A stretch of 55,569 nucleotides of DNA from Cladosporium sp. IMV 00045 (taxonomy: Eukaryota > Ascomycota > Dothideomycetes > Cladosporiales > Cladosporiaceae), in NCBI GenBank assembly GCA_001931905.2, contig MSJI02000200.1, positions 1 to 55,569 on the forward strand, written 5' to 3'. A program made the position numbers and the translations under genes. A model generated the notes under the pieces. That model was not told the origin of the DNA. It saw only the letters and a program-made list of their open reading frames with translations, and searched no databases. Positions 1 to 10,561 of the stretch are shown one piece after another (the first letter of the stretch is position 1; each line of letters starts with the position of its first letter).

Positions 1-818
1 ACTCTGAGCAAAGAGCAGTTGAAGAGTGAGTCTTGTCCACTGCGCGAGCAGTCTTTCAACCGAAGCTAACCACGTGTGTAGAGTACATTTACGAGGAGAT
101 CATGCGGTAAAGTTCCTTTAGAGATACCCAAAAACACAAAACCATCACCATTCCTATAGACTCTATCCGTTCCCCTCGCAGAAAAACAGAAAAACACCTA
201 CCGGGTTAAGAGTGTTATCTTTCAGCTTGGGAGATTTCCCCCCTTGCTTTCTTTTGTTTCTTCCCCTTCTACTTCTCTCTGCTATTTTGATTTTCCTAGT
301 CCTTGCAAAGAGACAACTGACTGTCCCTGTCATAGCGACCGCACCCTCGACTACCTCAAAGACCGCAAGCCCGAAGCCTACCAAGCTCACGTCCGCCGCG
401 TGAGCGCCAACGAAGTCGCCTCCAACGACGGCCGCGAGAAGAAAAAGAAGGAGAAGAAGTCCTCCAACACCAAAAAGCAGGACGCAAACCCTCCCGCACC
501 GTACGCCGCGCACGCCTGGGAACCGGACCACAACCCCGACCTCCCCATCGGACTGTACGAACCCGCTCCCCTCTCCTCCCCAGTCCTCCCGCATCACCCC
601 AACAGCGCTCCTGCAGTTCTGCCGTCGACTACGCAAGGCGAGGTCCGCATCGTCGTCGAGCCGGAGACCAGTCCTCGCAGGTGAGCTTGTGGCGTGATGT
701 GTTGAATCGTTTTGCTGACCTGATTTGTCCTCGTGGCGTGGGTAGTACGCACAAACAGACGATGAGGAGGGAAGGCACGCCTTGGTACGAGACTTGTATG
801 AGGTGGCTTTCCTCGTGA
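1..818 (+). CDS. 3' part of an unknown multi-exon gene (5' end outside the window)
   Basis: I read four exon pieces, 1-25, 82-106, 300-680 and 746-818, ending in TGA at 816-818. The introns are 26-81 (donor GTGAGT, branch GCTAAC, acceptor TAG), 107-299 (GTAAAG to a long pyrimidine tract and CCTAG) and 681-745 (GTGAGC to GGTAG). The reading frame stays open across all three joins. The visible peptide starts with a helical stretch (TLSKEQLKKYIYEEIMR), then a cysteine-containing segment (CKETTDCPCHSDRTLDYLKD). A lysine-rich patch (KKKKEKK) and a proline-rich tail follow. The lysine patch could be a nuclear-localisation signal, which is inference. I do not recognise the family. The 193-nt intron is long for this genome and may hide a further small exon. 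The model rests on splice signals only. Confidence 0.5.
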
Positions 819-2944
819 TTGTCCTGGGGGTTTTATGGAGGGTGTTATTGAACTGCGTGGGGTTCGCGAGTGAGATGGAATGCGCGTTGGATGTTGCAGG
901 TCTTTTCATTTCCTGTTTTAGTGACATCTGAGTGTTGGCTCCTTGGGGGATTTACAGCTTGGTCGGAGGGGGCCGTTGTTATGGCTTCGTCAGTTTGCAC
1001 ATCGCACTGGCAGATGCTCCTGCAATGGTCTCTTACTGTTAGATAGATTTTGGAGGAGACACCAAGAAGTACACACTCCCTACCGAGTCTGTTGTCTCCT
1101 CACCTGTGTCCTCGGATTTGATTGTTCAGTCGTTCATGTGATACCAAGAACTCGTGCCTTGCCCGTGTACCTCACGTAATAGACTTGGTCATCATGCATG
1201 CGTGTACTCCTGTGCTGTATGTGCATTGCCAGCAGTTTGCATAATGTACCGACGCAGTTTTGCTGTACCTGTTTGCATGCGGGCAGAAGGAATTCTCCGT
1301 CTTCGAATGCACATGAATACCTATCGATTAACCGGGCCAAGAATAACCACATTGCCAGGACGCAAACTCCTCACGGGGTGCATGTTTTCTGCGAGCTGCC
1401 TTGATGCATGCGAATGAGAAGATGCCCGAGCTACCGAGCTGCAGTTGAGCAGCGCGACCAATCTCGCATCCTTCGAGTTTCCAGGCTCTTGGTAATAAAT
1501 TGTCTGGTGACCACTAATATATCCGACCTCACTTGCAGCAAACTATCCGACATACTTCCAGGAACACACTTTCGAAACGTCTGCGAGTCGGCCTTCCAAG
1601 CACCGGAGTCCGGAACTCTAATCCATCACAGCTTGCAACGGCTTCTGGGATCTGGGATCATGCAAGGGGAAAACGCTCATCCTTGCCTATACTTTCTGTC
1701 AAGTAACGAAACGCCTGATTAATCACCTGGGCTCTCCAATCTCCGCATCTCACACACGTTCATGGCAACAAACATTGCTGGTCTTTTCACGGACGGCTTC
1801 CAAATATCTTCGAGGCACTGGAGGCCGTGGCGTGCACACCAACCTCGTCGGTCCGCCTTCTGCCCAGCCTTGCTGTGAAGCCTCACGGCTGGTATGCCAT
1901 CCCACGGCAACTCAAAGCACATGCCTGGTGTCTTTAAGCCACCAAGAACCACCAAGCATCATTGGCGGCCTCCCCTAGTCCCTGCCCAGCAAGGCGTTTG
2001 GCCCGTAGGGGTCGGCAGGCCGGCGCAGAAGATACCGTTTCACCGCGTTTGTGTCTACCACTCACGACGGAGGCCATTCCCGTGCCTGTTGTCTTTCTCT
2101 CTTGGCCTGCATAATCTACTGGGTCATCACTGCTGTTTACGCGTGTTGCTCTTCTGCTTCTGTTTGACGACATCTCCTCGCTCGCAGCTCATCGCTGTGC
2201 GTTCAACTCGATCGTGTGGCTTATTACTGGCGATCATTCGAGCCCAGCCATGGCGTTCGTCACATTGTCATCAACGTGGATTGACGACAGCAATGTTCGC
2301 ACATGGTCCCCGCACCTTCACCACCACTGAGAATTTCTTCCCACCTACTCGGAACAGCGATAGTAGGGAGAGGAAGGTTGCGGGCTGATCTCCGCCGCCC
2401 ACACCTGCCTATCTGTGTAGGACTAGGAGAGGGCTGGAGTAGATGATGCTTGCACGATCTGAAGGTAAAATCGTGCATGGCTGCTCGCGCGTGATTTGAT
2501 TGACTCGGGGAAGCACCATTATTGAGATTTTGCATACACCGCCGTTGATTACTGGCACGGCTGGATCAATCAATCTACTTGCTGTATTTCTCGTGTCGCG
2601 CGCGACTGCTAATGTTGAGACTTTTGACGCACTAGACCCTCCAGGAACCGGTACTCTCGAGACTGTCTCACCCAGACTCTCCCATGCCCAGAGGCTGGCT
2701 TCGAGCAAGCTATCTCCTTCGACCGCCTTGATTAACCTGTAATGACTGGTTCCTCGAGGCTGGGAGCAAAGACAACTTTTGCGCACACGACGTCGTCCTC
2801 ACTTTGATTGAACGTACAATCATCGAAGCCATTGATCGAGTCCAGCCACTGAGCCACCAACAACATATACAGCATATCCTGCTGTCCACTCGCAAACCGC
2901 AGAAGCACAGCACTACCGCTCCCCCTCGATAGTTTCGTTCAAAC
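819..2944. other. intergenic, 2.1 kb
   Basis: Only short overlapping open frames occur on both strands, without conserved motifs or a convincing splice series. The last stretch before 2945 is the presumed promoter and 5' UTR of the DUF829-like gene. I see no tRNA or repeat. Confidence 0.6.
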
Positions 2945-3871
2945 ATGGCTGGTTCCATGTCCCCCTCCCCGATCCATCCTTTGTCCGAAGTCAACCTCGA
3001 TGCATTGGAGACGCAGAAATTCGACTCGCCCACCGGCCTGATCCAGCGTTCAAACTCCGTTCGATCAACCCGTTCGGACAAGTCCGTCTCATCAGTCTCA
3101 TCATCCGTCGACAGCAGCTGCATACTCAACACGCCCGTAACGAAATCAACGACCGCCCCTCCCCACTTCATCGTCCTCAGCCTATGGCCCCACGCCACCG
3201 AATCCCAAATCAACTCCTACGTCGAAGGCTACGAAGACCTGTACCCCAGCGCCAAAATCCTCCTACTGCGAGGCTCCTGGCGAGCCGGCAGCCCTGACCT
3301 CGACGATGTAACGAACACCCTGACCGCATCCCTGGAAGACCAACGACTAGAAAAGCCCGACACGACCTGCCACCCCGTCCTCCTGCACCTCTTCGGGCAC
3401 ACCGGCGCCCTTAACGCCTGCGCGCTCCTCCGCGCCTACCGCGCCCGCACCTCCACCCGTCTAGACGTGCGCGCCATCGTCTCCGACGTCGAGCCCTCCC
3501 TCGCCCTCTCAGACCTCTACGCCACCATCCTCTCATCCCCCATCAAATTCGCACAATGCCTTCTCACGCTCCTCCTCACCTTCCTCACCGCCGCCGTCAC
3601 GCTTTTCTCCTACGACGTGACCACACACCAGATCCGCGCCGACCTGACCAACCCGGCCCTTCTGCCCAAGGACGTAAGGAAGTGCTTCGTCTTCGCCGCT
3701 CAGGAGGTTATGTTCTCTTGGTGCGAGGCGCCGGGGAAGAATGGCGTGGCGGAGAGGCGGGAGTGGAGTGTCAAGCGCACGAATGTCGATGCCAGGGGGA
3801 AGTGGAGTGGGGAGAAGGAGAGGTATTGGTTGGGCGTTGAGGGAGTTTGGGAGGGGGTTTGTGCGGAGTGA
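2945..3871 (+). CDS. DUF829 / TMEM53-like protein (alpha/beta-hydrolase-like fold)
   Basis: Single-exon gene of 308 aa. Residues 1-70 are a serine-rich, probably disordered extension. The DUF829 core follows: a first strand (HFIVLSLWPHATESQI, about 74-89), the strand and elbow VLLHLFGHTGALNAC (about 145-159), AIVSDVEPSLALSDL, and a C-terminal region WSVKRTN...ERYWLGVEGVWE that matches the usual end of this family (W-V-R, then RYW..V..VW). A hydrophobic helix lies near 203-222 (FAQCLLTLLLTFLTAAVTLF). In this family the elbow usually reads S-N-G-G; here it is G-H-T-G. The late histidine-containing GH(V) motif seems replaced by GKWSG, so hydrolase activity is doubtful. Family members include nuclear-envelope TMEM53 and fungal PaxU-like proteins. 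The actual role here is unknown. Confidence 0.72.
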   Translation: MAGSMSPSPIHPLSEVNLDALETQKFDSPTGLIQRSNSVRSTRSDKSVSSVSSSVDSSCILNTPVTKSTTAPPHFIVLSLWPHATESQINSYVEGYEDLYPSAKILLLRGSWRAGSPDLDDVTNTLTASLEDQRLEKPDTTCHPVLLHLFGHTGALNACALLRAYRARTSTRLDVRAIVSDVEPSLALSDLYATILSSPIKFAQCLLTLLLTFLTAAVTLFSYDVTTHQIRADLTNPALLPKDVRKCFVFAAQEVMFSWCEAPGKNGVAERREWSVKRTNVDARGKWSGEKERYWLGVEGVWEGVCAE

Positions 3872-4497
3872 TGAGGTGCTGCCATTCTGGTCTGGACGAT
3901 TGAGCAGATCGATCAACACTTAGGGGTCGATGGCTCAAACTATCAGTGGAGGCAGATGTGGAAAGTTGATGAAGATGATGTTGCACGGTGATCAGTTTTG
4001 CTGCCGGAAGATGTTGGCGCCAGTGAAGGACGCGCTTTAAGGGATACCTTTTTCTTTACTCTTTACGATGGATGTCTTTATGTTGTATGCGGAACCACGC
4101 CGCGAAATGGAGTCTACTTGACGGCTGTTATTAGAATGCTTGATGATAGACTATGGATGTTTGTTGATTTTATGAACTTTTGCGGTATACATATGTTACC
4201 TTATATCATGAAAAGCGGTGTTTTGATGATCATCTTTGTTCTTGTTGTCTTTTGATATTTTGACTTTGACTCTACCTTAAATTAGGGCAAGTAAGCTCTG
4301 TGAGTAGATAGACTCAAACTATACATGTATGCACGTTAGAATGCACACACGATAAAAGAGAACAACATCAATGGCGGAGCCCACTCCAACCCTGCTGATG
4401 ATGTCATGAGCCTGCCGAATACGAGCTGCAATATCAACACCACAACAACGAGCTGGCGACCAGCTCTATCTGCCGACCTGTAAGATTCGAGAGTAAC
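3872..4497. other. intergenic: 3' UTR and next promoter
   Basis: AT-richer sequence with only short open frames. It probably holds the terminator region of the DUF829-like gene and the promoter of the gene at 4498. No specific site is recognised. Confidence 0.5.
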
Positions 4498-5145
4498 ATG
4501 CCGACCGCCAACTCTTCAGCTTCTGGAAACCAAGATGTAATACCATCAGCACCAAGACAATCCGTTTTCTTCCTCACCGGCGTCCTAGCAGGTGCAGCCT
4601 CTCTTCCTGTGGAAGGCACATATCTCTCCCTCACCGGAAAACCGAACTATAAAACAGGCCTCCAGCACATCAAATCCCGCGCCCCCGCCGTGCTGGGCCG
4701 AACAGGCATCCGCTTCCTCACCTTCGACCACATCCGGACCTACAGCTCGCAATTCTTGCACCTCCCCACAGCCCTCTGCGGCGCCCTTGGAGGTGCAGTC
4801 GGCGGGCTGAACGAAGTCGTCCTGCACTCGCTGCTATCTACTCGTCGTCTACCGCCTTTGAACGCCGCGGTGTCGCAGTCGGGGAAACTCTTCCTCTGCT
4901 TCGGATCCTACACGTATCTCTCGACGACTCTCAGCCCTGAGCAGCTGCCGCCCAAGCCGTTCTGGAAGTGCTGGCTGATGGGTGCCACGGCGGGGTGCGT
5001 GGGTAGTGGTATTACTGCTGCGATTGAGGGGGCGAGGAGGAGGGCGCTTTTGACGGCTACGGTGAGGGGGACGTTGGTTGTTGGGACGGTTATTTCGGTG
5101 CAGGTTTCGAGTTGTAAGGCGGTGTTAAGTGGGTTGCAGTTGTGA
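4498..5145 (+). CDS. conserved-looking membrane protein, mitochondrial-carrier-like
   Basis: Single exon, 215 aa, ATG at 4498 and TGA at 5143-5145. The order of elements recalls a shortened mitochondrial carrier. A first small-residue helix (SVFFLTGVLAGAASLPVEGT) is followed by K-P-N-Y-K-T-G-L-Q-H-I, then an arginine-containing helix (GRTGIRFLTFDHIRTY). A glycine-rich helix (ALCGALGGAVGGLNEVVLHS) and a final pair (KCWLMGATAGCVGSGITAAIEGARRRA and a hydrophobic C-terminus) complete it. True carriers have three PxD/ExxK/R repeats and about 300 aa. Here only weak traces are seen, such as SLPVEGTYL. I therefore call it carrier-like, not a functional carrier. It may act in a mitochondrial membrane (inference). 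No intron is needed. Confidence 0.6.
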   Translation: MPTANSSASGNQDVIPSAPRQSVFFLTGVLAGAASLPVEGTYLSLTGKPNYKTGLQHIKSRAPAVLGRTGIRFLTFDHIRTYSSQFLHLPTALCGALGGAVGGLNEVVLHSLLSTRRLPPLNAAVSQSGKLFLCFGSYTYLSTTLSPEQLPPKPFWKCWLMGATAGCVGSGITAAIEGARRRALLTATVRGTLVVGTVISVQVSSCKAVLSGLQL

Positions 5146-5952
5146 AGAGAGGCCGTGGGTGGGAATCTTGGGCATTCGTCTGTGTCTTTTCGCTATTTGT
5201 AGCGGGCGTCTAGGAGAGCACGCCCGCGTCGCGACCTTGCGTTACTATGGTCTCGGATCGCCAGAAGAGACCAACGCTCGCCCAGAATCGCCTGCCTAAC
5301 ACAAGAGATCATGCACTTCAGCGGCGGACTGGTAATGCACCGATTTCTCTGACAAGGTCAGTGAATGACAGAATATGTGGCAAAAAGTTTGAGGCTTGTT
5401 TGTGGTCAAGTGCCTTGGGCTGCAGACTTCTTTGCCGCTTCGAGAAGCTTTGGTCTTAACGAGCGGATGCTCATGTGACGAGCCTTCTGCTGGAATGAGA
5501 GGGTGAACAGTATGCTTCAGCCGGGCAGCAATGTCAACGTCTATCCATCCGGAAACTCTGAAGGCGCTTCGAATAGCAGGCAAGGCACAAGGCATGAAGA
5601 ACGAGGAGTATGTGCCACAAGAATTTGGACGTCTCTGAGACTATGCCAGACGTGAAGATTGAAGTCGTATTTGGCAACTTTTTTGTCGTATACATATCTT
5701 GACTGGCGAGGTCTGAGGTTCCTTGCATCTCTCAGCGTCGTTATGCTTTTTTCGAAGCTTGGATTTAAAGTAATTTTATTACCTGCTGTTCAGAGGCATT
5801 TGAAGAGATCAGGGTCACATTTGCCGTTGCATCGCATATTAGTCTTAGCTCGAGATTTTGTTCCTTTCTCATCGCATAAGAAGCCATAAGATACTTTTCG
5901 TTGTTATGTTGAGAGGCTAGGTTTCACATGTCTGAAGGATTGGCAAAGTTTC
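5146..5952. other. intergenic, possibly hiding a 5' exon
   Basis: A short ATG frame at 5531-5638 reads MSTSIHPETLKALRIAGKAQ and continues to VPQEFGRL before a TGA. It looks protein-like and could be a lost or unspliced upstream exon of the ABM-like gene at 5953. I could not connect them by a good splice pair. The rest shows no recognisable feature. Confidence 0.3.
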
Positions 5953-6678
5953 ATGGGCGGCGTTATCGGTCGCTGTGTTGAAAAACCAGAAAAGGGTATG
6001 CTGATCAGCGGTGAGTTTCTGTTCACCCGTTCTGGCCTCCGACCGTTCTGACTCTTTCTTTTCCTAGGTTGGCGTAGCGAACAAGAATACGCCGATTTCA
6101 AATCCAGTGCTGAAGGGCAGGCCTTCGAGTCTGAGCTTGCTAAGAAATCGTCCAAACCCCTGCAGGAAGTTCTGGTAGATCTACTCAACAAGCAGATGAT
6201 GATGTTTCAAAACTCCTTGAAAGGCTCTGTCGCGGAGTTGCATACTATCGACTTCCCGAAGGAACATCGAGAGTCACTCGGTAACAAGTTGGCAAAGGTT
6301 GAGGGTATGGTCTACCGGCATAATAACATCGGCATAGATGGCTCTAGTCCGGCGGCCTGGGAGAAGCTTCAAAAGCGAGCCTACATAGGCCAGCCTGCAA
6401 GTGGCTGGATCATGCCGTCCTCATTGAATGATCACAATGTTGACAAAGCTATCTGGATTCATACATGGAGGTCATCAGAGCAAGAGAAACAATTCAAAGA
6501 CACCGAAGGCCGCACCAAGTCCGGATTATTGCCCGGCGTTAGGAAGGGAAAGGATGGGTCAGACGAGCGTATTTGGCCGACTCAAGAGTTCTTTGAGGAA
6601 GACCTGAAGAAACTCGGCGCGCTTGACATGAGAAGTGAGCACTATGAGATCCGAGGCTTTAGGCTTTCTGACTTTTGA
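5953..6678 (+). CDS. ABM-like (dimeric alpha/beta barrel) protein, 5' end uncertain
   Basis: Two exons are supported: 5953-6010 and 6068-6678, separated by a 57-nt intron (GTGAGT, pyrimidine tract, CCTAG). They give 222 aa if the ATG at 5953 is the start. The product contains two similar halves. The first has GMLISGWRSEQEYADFKSS, the second AIWIHTWRSSEQEKQFKDTE; both read hydrophobic strand, W-R-S, then a helix with E/D-F-K. This W-(R/K)-S pattern is typical of the antibiotic-biosynthesis-monooxygenase/EthD-type ferredoxin-like fold, often found as tandem repeats in fungi. The open frame extends upstream of the ATG to about 5890 without another ATG, and the N-terminal strand of repeat 1 seems missing. 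A further 5' exon or a truncated gene is therefore possible. The substrate is unknown. Confidence 0.5.
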
Positions 6679-7127
6679 GGCGACAGTATATATGATGAAA
6701 CGTAGACTGAGCAGTTTAACGATAGGGTGCAAATACTATGGATTGAAGAATATGGCCAAGTCACAGACTATTGACTATTTTTAACCGACCGCGAGTGTTC
6801 CACATCTTTCTTTTTGAATATGCAACTAAGATCGAGAGCATCACTGGGACTCCGTCGAAATCATATCATGCAAACCGAACTAACTCAAGACCACTAACAT
6901 GTGGAACGACGAAGCTGTCATCAGGCTTGCACCCCAACAGCCTGATTTCAAGGCCTGAAATGTTAATTCGTCACGCTTCATGTGCGAACATTGCCTGCTT
7001 CGCAATTCTGTCTAGTGTCAGAGGTTCCCCAAATTATCGAGATGTTTCAATCATTTTCAAGAGTCTAGAACAAGCGAATCAAGCGGTCTCCTGGTCTTTG
7101 AGAAAGATGCTACGTTTTTGTTATATT
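6679..7127. other. intergenic between convergent genes
   Basis: Presumed 3' UTRs of the genes ending at 6678 (+) and 7128 (-). Nothing else is recognised. Confidence 0.5.
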
Positions 7128-9821
7128 CTAACACTGAAACTTGCAATCCATCTCGCGGTTCAAAAGATAGCGATCGCCAAAGATAAGAACACCAAGATTT
7201 TCCTTTACGCTGCCGCCATCCCAACCGCCGACCGAGCACGTAGTCCTCGTATCCCACGTTTGGTCGTTATAAGTGAACTGGACAGGACCGTCCCTCCACA
7301 CATGACGTTGTCGCGTAGGGCCTCTCGGATCTCTGCGCTCTACTGTGCTGCTGTCCTCGAGAGTTTTATCCCTCGAGAACGGAGTAACTGATAGCTTGAA
7401 GGGGAGCTTGCTGTCGAAATCAGCTGTCTCGGACCAATCCAAGTCACCAGATGAGCCACTGCCGATATGCACACCGTCTGCATCAGTGATGTCAACACCA
7501 ATGACAACCATTGGGTCACCAACTCGTTGGCCGAGGCCTTGGTAGACGTGGACGTTGCATTCGCCAGTGGCGTACGGCGGGGCTGGCGCAGCGGATGTCG
7601 CTTCCTCGGGCGGACTTTCGGTCGTCGTAACCGGGAATGCCGGGTCATAGGACGATGTCGGGAGGATTGTGTATGCACAATTCATGAAATCAGAAGCTGT
7701 GGGACTGAGCGTAGGAGCCGCCTTACCACCGCAGTCGCAGTAGGCCGAACTGTGTTGATCGGCAAGAATTGCTCTGCAACCAGGAACGCCTCCCATGCCA
7801 GGTATGTTTGTGGGTGCTTCACTCGTCATTACAGGAGATATCGTTGAAGATGGCAGGGTGGTGTAAGCACAGTTGGTGTCAGCAGCGGCAGAAGAAGTGG
7901 CTTTCAATGCTGGATAGGTTGATCCTGATCCACAGTTACACCAGCTCGCTGGGCTGTACCAGGGTGCTCCGTCCGCCATACAAGATGGTGATGGCATGGT
8001 CGATGTAATTGATGCATTTTGTGACGCCGAAATGGAGCTTGAGGCGGCTGCTGTGCTTGTTGCTAAAGACTGGCCGGATGTGCTGGTCGTGTTGTTCGAG
8101 TCAAGCGTTGATGAGGTTGGGCTTGAAACGCTGCTGCTGGAGAGGGTAGAATTACTGCTCGAAGCTTCTTTTGATATCGTTGATCCTGAGGTTGATGATC
8201 TTGGAGTCGATGATGTTATCATAGAGTTCGTGCTGCTTGAGATAGTGCTAGAGGAAGTAGTGTTACTGTCTGTGACTGAAGACGAATCCGTTGAGAGAGT
8301 TGCAGAGCTAGTCGTCGTAGCATTATGAGACCTGGTGATGTGCATCATGGTAATGTCGGACAGAGCAATGTAAGGGAGAGGATTGCTGAGCCAGTCTGGA
8401 AGATCAAGCCCTAAAGATCGATAGGTGGCGGCGGCATCGTATCGCTCTAATGTAGCCATAGGGCATGCTTCTTCCGTGGACGTGGAAATCGATGTCGTTA
8501 CCGTGCTCTCGACGCCGCAGCCAGTTATTGGCTCACATTTCGTGGTGTAACATACTGTTGTGGTCGAGGCACTACCGTCCATGGTCTTTTCGGATAAAGA
8601 ACAGCCGACGCGGCAGGACGACGCTGCGGTCGTACTCGCAGAGCAGGAATCTATGCTTGAAACCGTCGTCGAGGTAGATGTGTCTGTCTCTGCGGTGCTA
8701 GACGGCTTTTCAGCACTAGTTGTGGGCTCATTTTCGTCATCGTCATCATCTTCATCATCGTCTTCATGTGTTTTCGGAGAGCAGTTGAAGAGACATGGAA
8801 AGCTGAATTTGGGCATCTTGGGCAAATCGATCAGGACGTTCCCTGTCGGTTTGAGGTCCCAAATCACAACGCCACCGCCACAGCCAGGACACCAAATCAC
8901 TGGAACCGTTGTGCTCTCACCAGCTTTAGTCGTGGTCATCCATGTATTAGTCTCAAGCTCTGCCGATGTGATGATTTCCGTAGATACACCCGGTGGCATT
9001 GTTGTCATCGTCGAGGATATTGATGTATCGCTGGTTGGTTTGGTCGATGGTGTGGTGAGAGCGACAGGCAGGGAGGTTGTACTGCCATCGATCTTGAGGA
9101 TTCCTGAAGAAGCTAGCGATACAGATAATGTGCCTGTAGTGAGTCCGGAACCTCCCGGTACTAGTGTCGTTGTTCCAACGATCACATCTGATCCGTTCAC
9201 GGACGCTGTAATGTCCGGTGAAAGGCCAAGAGCTACCTCACTCGTGCTCGCAGAAGTTGAGCTGGTTCCATTCTCACTCTGCGTGCTTTGCACAGGCACA
9301 CTCGTAGAGCTAGCGGAGAGTGTTGAAGCAATGGAGGCGGAGCCAGTACCTGGTTCATCGGATAAGAGACTAGTGATGGCAATCGCTCCTGATGATCGAG
9401 ATAGATGCGCTTCGATCGATGAGTCGTTGGATGACTTGGAGGTGGTCGAGCTTGGGGGAGCGTCTGATTTTTGTGTGCTGGATATGGGGTTCGTCTCGGC
9501 AAATGTGCTTTGGCTTTCGCTGTTTGACCCAAACCCGGAGAGCGTGAAGTTTGAAGCGGAGAGGTCTGGACTTGGGGACGACGTAGGAATCACTGATGTC
9601 TCCGAGGAATCGAGGGTGACGGACTTGTCCATCGACGCGGATGATCTGGCAGTACGATCTTCTGCGCTTGAGAAGCTACTGGATGTCGTTGCAGTTTCCC
9701 CTAAAGCAACTTCGGATGTTGAGTTCATCGGCATGGTAACATTGCCGTGCAGCACACTCTCGTTGCGTGCCTGAACCCATGAGCTTGATAGGATCACTAT
9801 CAGTAGTGAAATGGTCTGCAT
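7128..9821 (-). CDS. large secreted Ser/Thr-rich mucin-like protein related to the tail of killer-toxin-like chitinases
   Basis: Single exon. I choose the ATG at 9821 (897 aa) because it starts a clear signal peptide (MQTISLLIVILSSSWVQA). The open frame runs on upstream, but without secretory features. After the signal comes a long Ser/Thr/Pro region rich in potential O-glycosylation sites. Next is a module with CPGCGGGVVIWDLKP and KMPKFSFPCLFNCSP, an acidic run of Asp/Glu (gene positions about 8731-8766), and cysteine-spaced segments (SCSASTTAASSCRVGC). A second Ser/Thr region follows, then two copies of a CDCGG...MNCAYTILP-type unit (SWCNCGSGSTYPAL and AYCDCGGKAAPTL). The last domain has about 130 residues and ends MDCKFQC. 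The FSFPCL and cysteine modules resemble the C-terminal tails of fungal class V killer-toxin-like chitinases, but no GH18 or LysM domain is present. A cell-wall or matrix role is inference. Confidence 0.75.
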   Translation of the reverse strand: MQTISLLIVILSSSWVQARNESVLHGNVTMPMNSTSEVALGETATTSSSFSSAEDRTARSSASMDKSVTLDSSETSVIPTSSPSPDLSASNFTLSGFGSNSESQSTFAETNPISSTQKSDAPPSSTTSKSSNDSSIEAHLSRSSGAIAITSLLSDEPGTGSASIASTLSASSTSVPVQSTQSENGTSSTSASTSEVALGLSPDITASVNGSDVIVGTTTLVPGGSGLTTGTLSVSLASSGILKIDGSTTSLPVALTTPSTKPTSDTSISSTMTTMPPGVSTEIITSAELETNTWMTTTKAGESTTVPVIWCPGCGGGVVIWDLKPTGNVLIDLPKMPKFSFPCLFNCSPKTHEDDDEDDDDDENEPTTSAEKPSSTAETDTSTSTTVSSIDSCSASTTAASSCRVGCSLSEKTMDGSASTTTVCYTTKCEPITGCGVESTVTTSISTSTEEACPMATLERYDAAATYRSLGLDLPDWLSNPLPYIALSDITMMHITRSHNATTTSSATLSTDSSSVTDSNTTSSSTISSSTNSMITSSTPRSSTSGSTISKEASSSNSTLSSSSVSSPTSSTLDSNNTTSTSGQSLATSTAAASSSISASQNASITSTMPSPSCMADGAPWYSPASWCNCGSGSTYPALKATSSAAADTNCAYTTLPSSTISPVMTSEAPTNIPGMGGVPGCRAILADQHSSAYCDCGGKAAPTLSPTASDFMNCAYTILPTSSYDPAFPVTTTESPPEEATSAAPAPPYATGECNVHVYQGLGQRVGDPMVVIGVDITDADGVHIGSGSSGDLDWSETADFDSKLPFKLSVTPFSRDKTLEDSSTVERRDPRGPTRQRHVWRDGPVQFTYNDQTWDTRTTCSVGGWDGGSVKENLGVLIFGDRYLLNREMDCKFQC

Positions 9822-10561
9822 TTCAGCCTCAAGACGGCGTGGCCGTTGGGCTGGTAGAATAGGAAAGATAATGTAAGATCCACGTGAGAAAGCAAATGGT
9901 CGATGGAAGCGACGGGAGAGGTCATAATAGTTGCTTGATGTCAGCGAAAACGATGCATGGTTTTGAACCACTCGACTGAGTCGTGAAGAGAGGCTCTCGA
10001 AGGAATACAATCCTGGCTGAACGAAATGCAATTTAAAATCCTGGTTACAGGATGCGAAAGTAACGGCACACGCCGCACTAGATCTCAACGATAACCGACG
10101 CATCTGAGTCTCGACGCTGGGAAGCAATGTAGCATGGGCACATTCACGAGCCAGAACTCATTCTTGTGTCGAAGCTTATTTCTTGAAACTGCTCCGCCAT
10201 ACCATGAACACTAGCTAGTGTGGCCAAAGTACGCTAGCGTAACGCTCCTTGAAGCATAGGCATGGCATGTTGAGTGATTATTAGTCTTGAAGGATCGCAA
10301 GGCTCCAAAGGATTCGAAATGAAACATATCCAATTTCGCTTTGCAATATCGCATGATCTGGGCTTGAATGAATTCCATGGACATCTCAGCTTCGGAATCG
10401 GGGACGAGATCCATTATGTTTGTGGCTGGGAACGACAGTCATCTATTGGCACACGCTCTGGCAACTGCGTGGGCTATACACGATGTATTGAGCTCGCTGG
10501 TCACGAATACAAAGCTAGTATATTGACAGTTGGACTGTAGAAGTATAATATAAACTGATAT
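9822..10561. other. intergenic: promoter of the mucin-like gene
   Basis: The frame of the mucin-like gene stays open to 10127, but I treat this as 5' UTR. The remaining sequence shows no motif I recognise. Confidence 0.45.

Noticed and set aside
1408..1722. 104-codon open frame in the first intergenic region
   Set aside because: No signal peptide, motif or splice context; length is within chance expectation.
8720..8770. Trinucleotide repeat tract
   Set aside because: It simply encodes the Asp/Glu run of the mucin-like protein; not a separate repeat element.
8560..9774. 404-codon plus-strand open frame
   Set aside because: Antisense shadow of the mucin-like gene; its low-complexity Val/Leu/Glu content mirrors Ser/Thr codons on the other strand.
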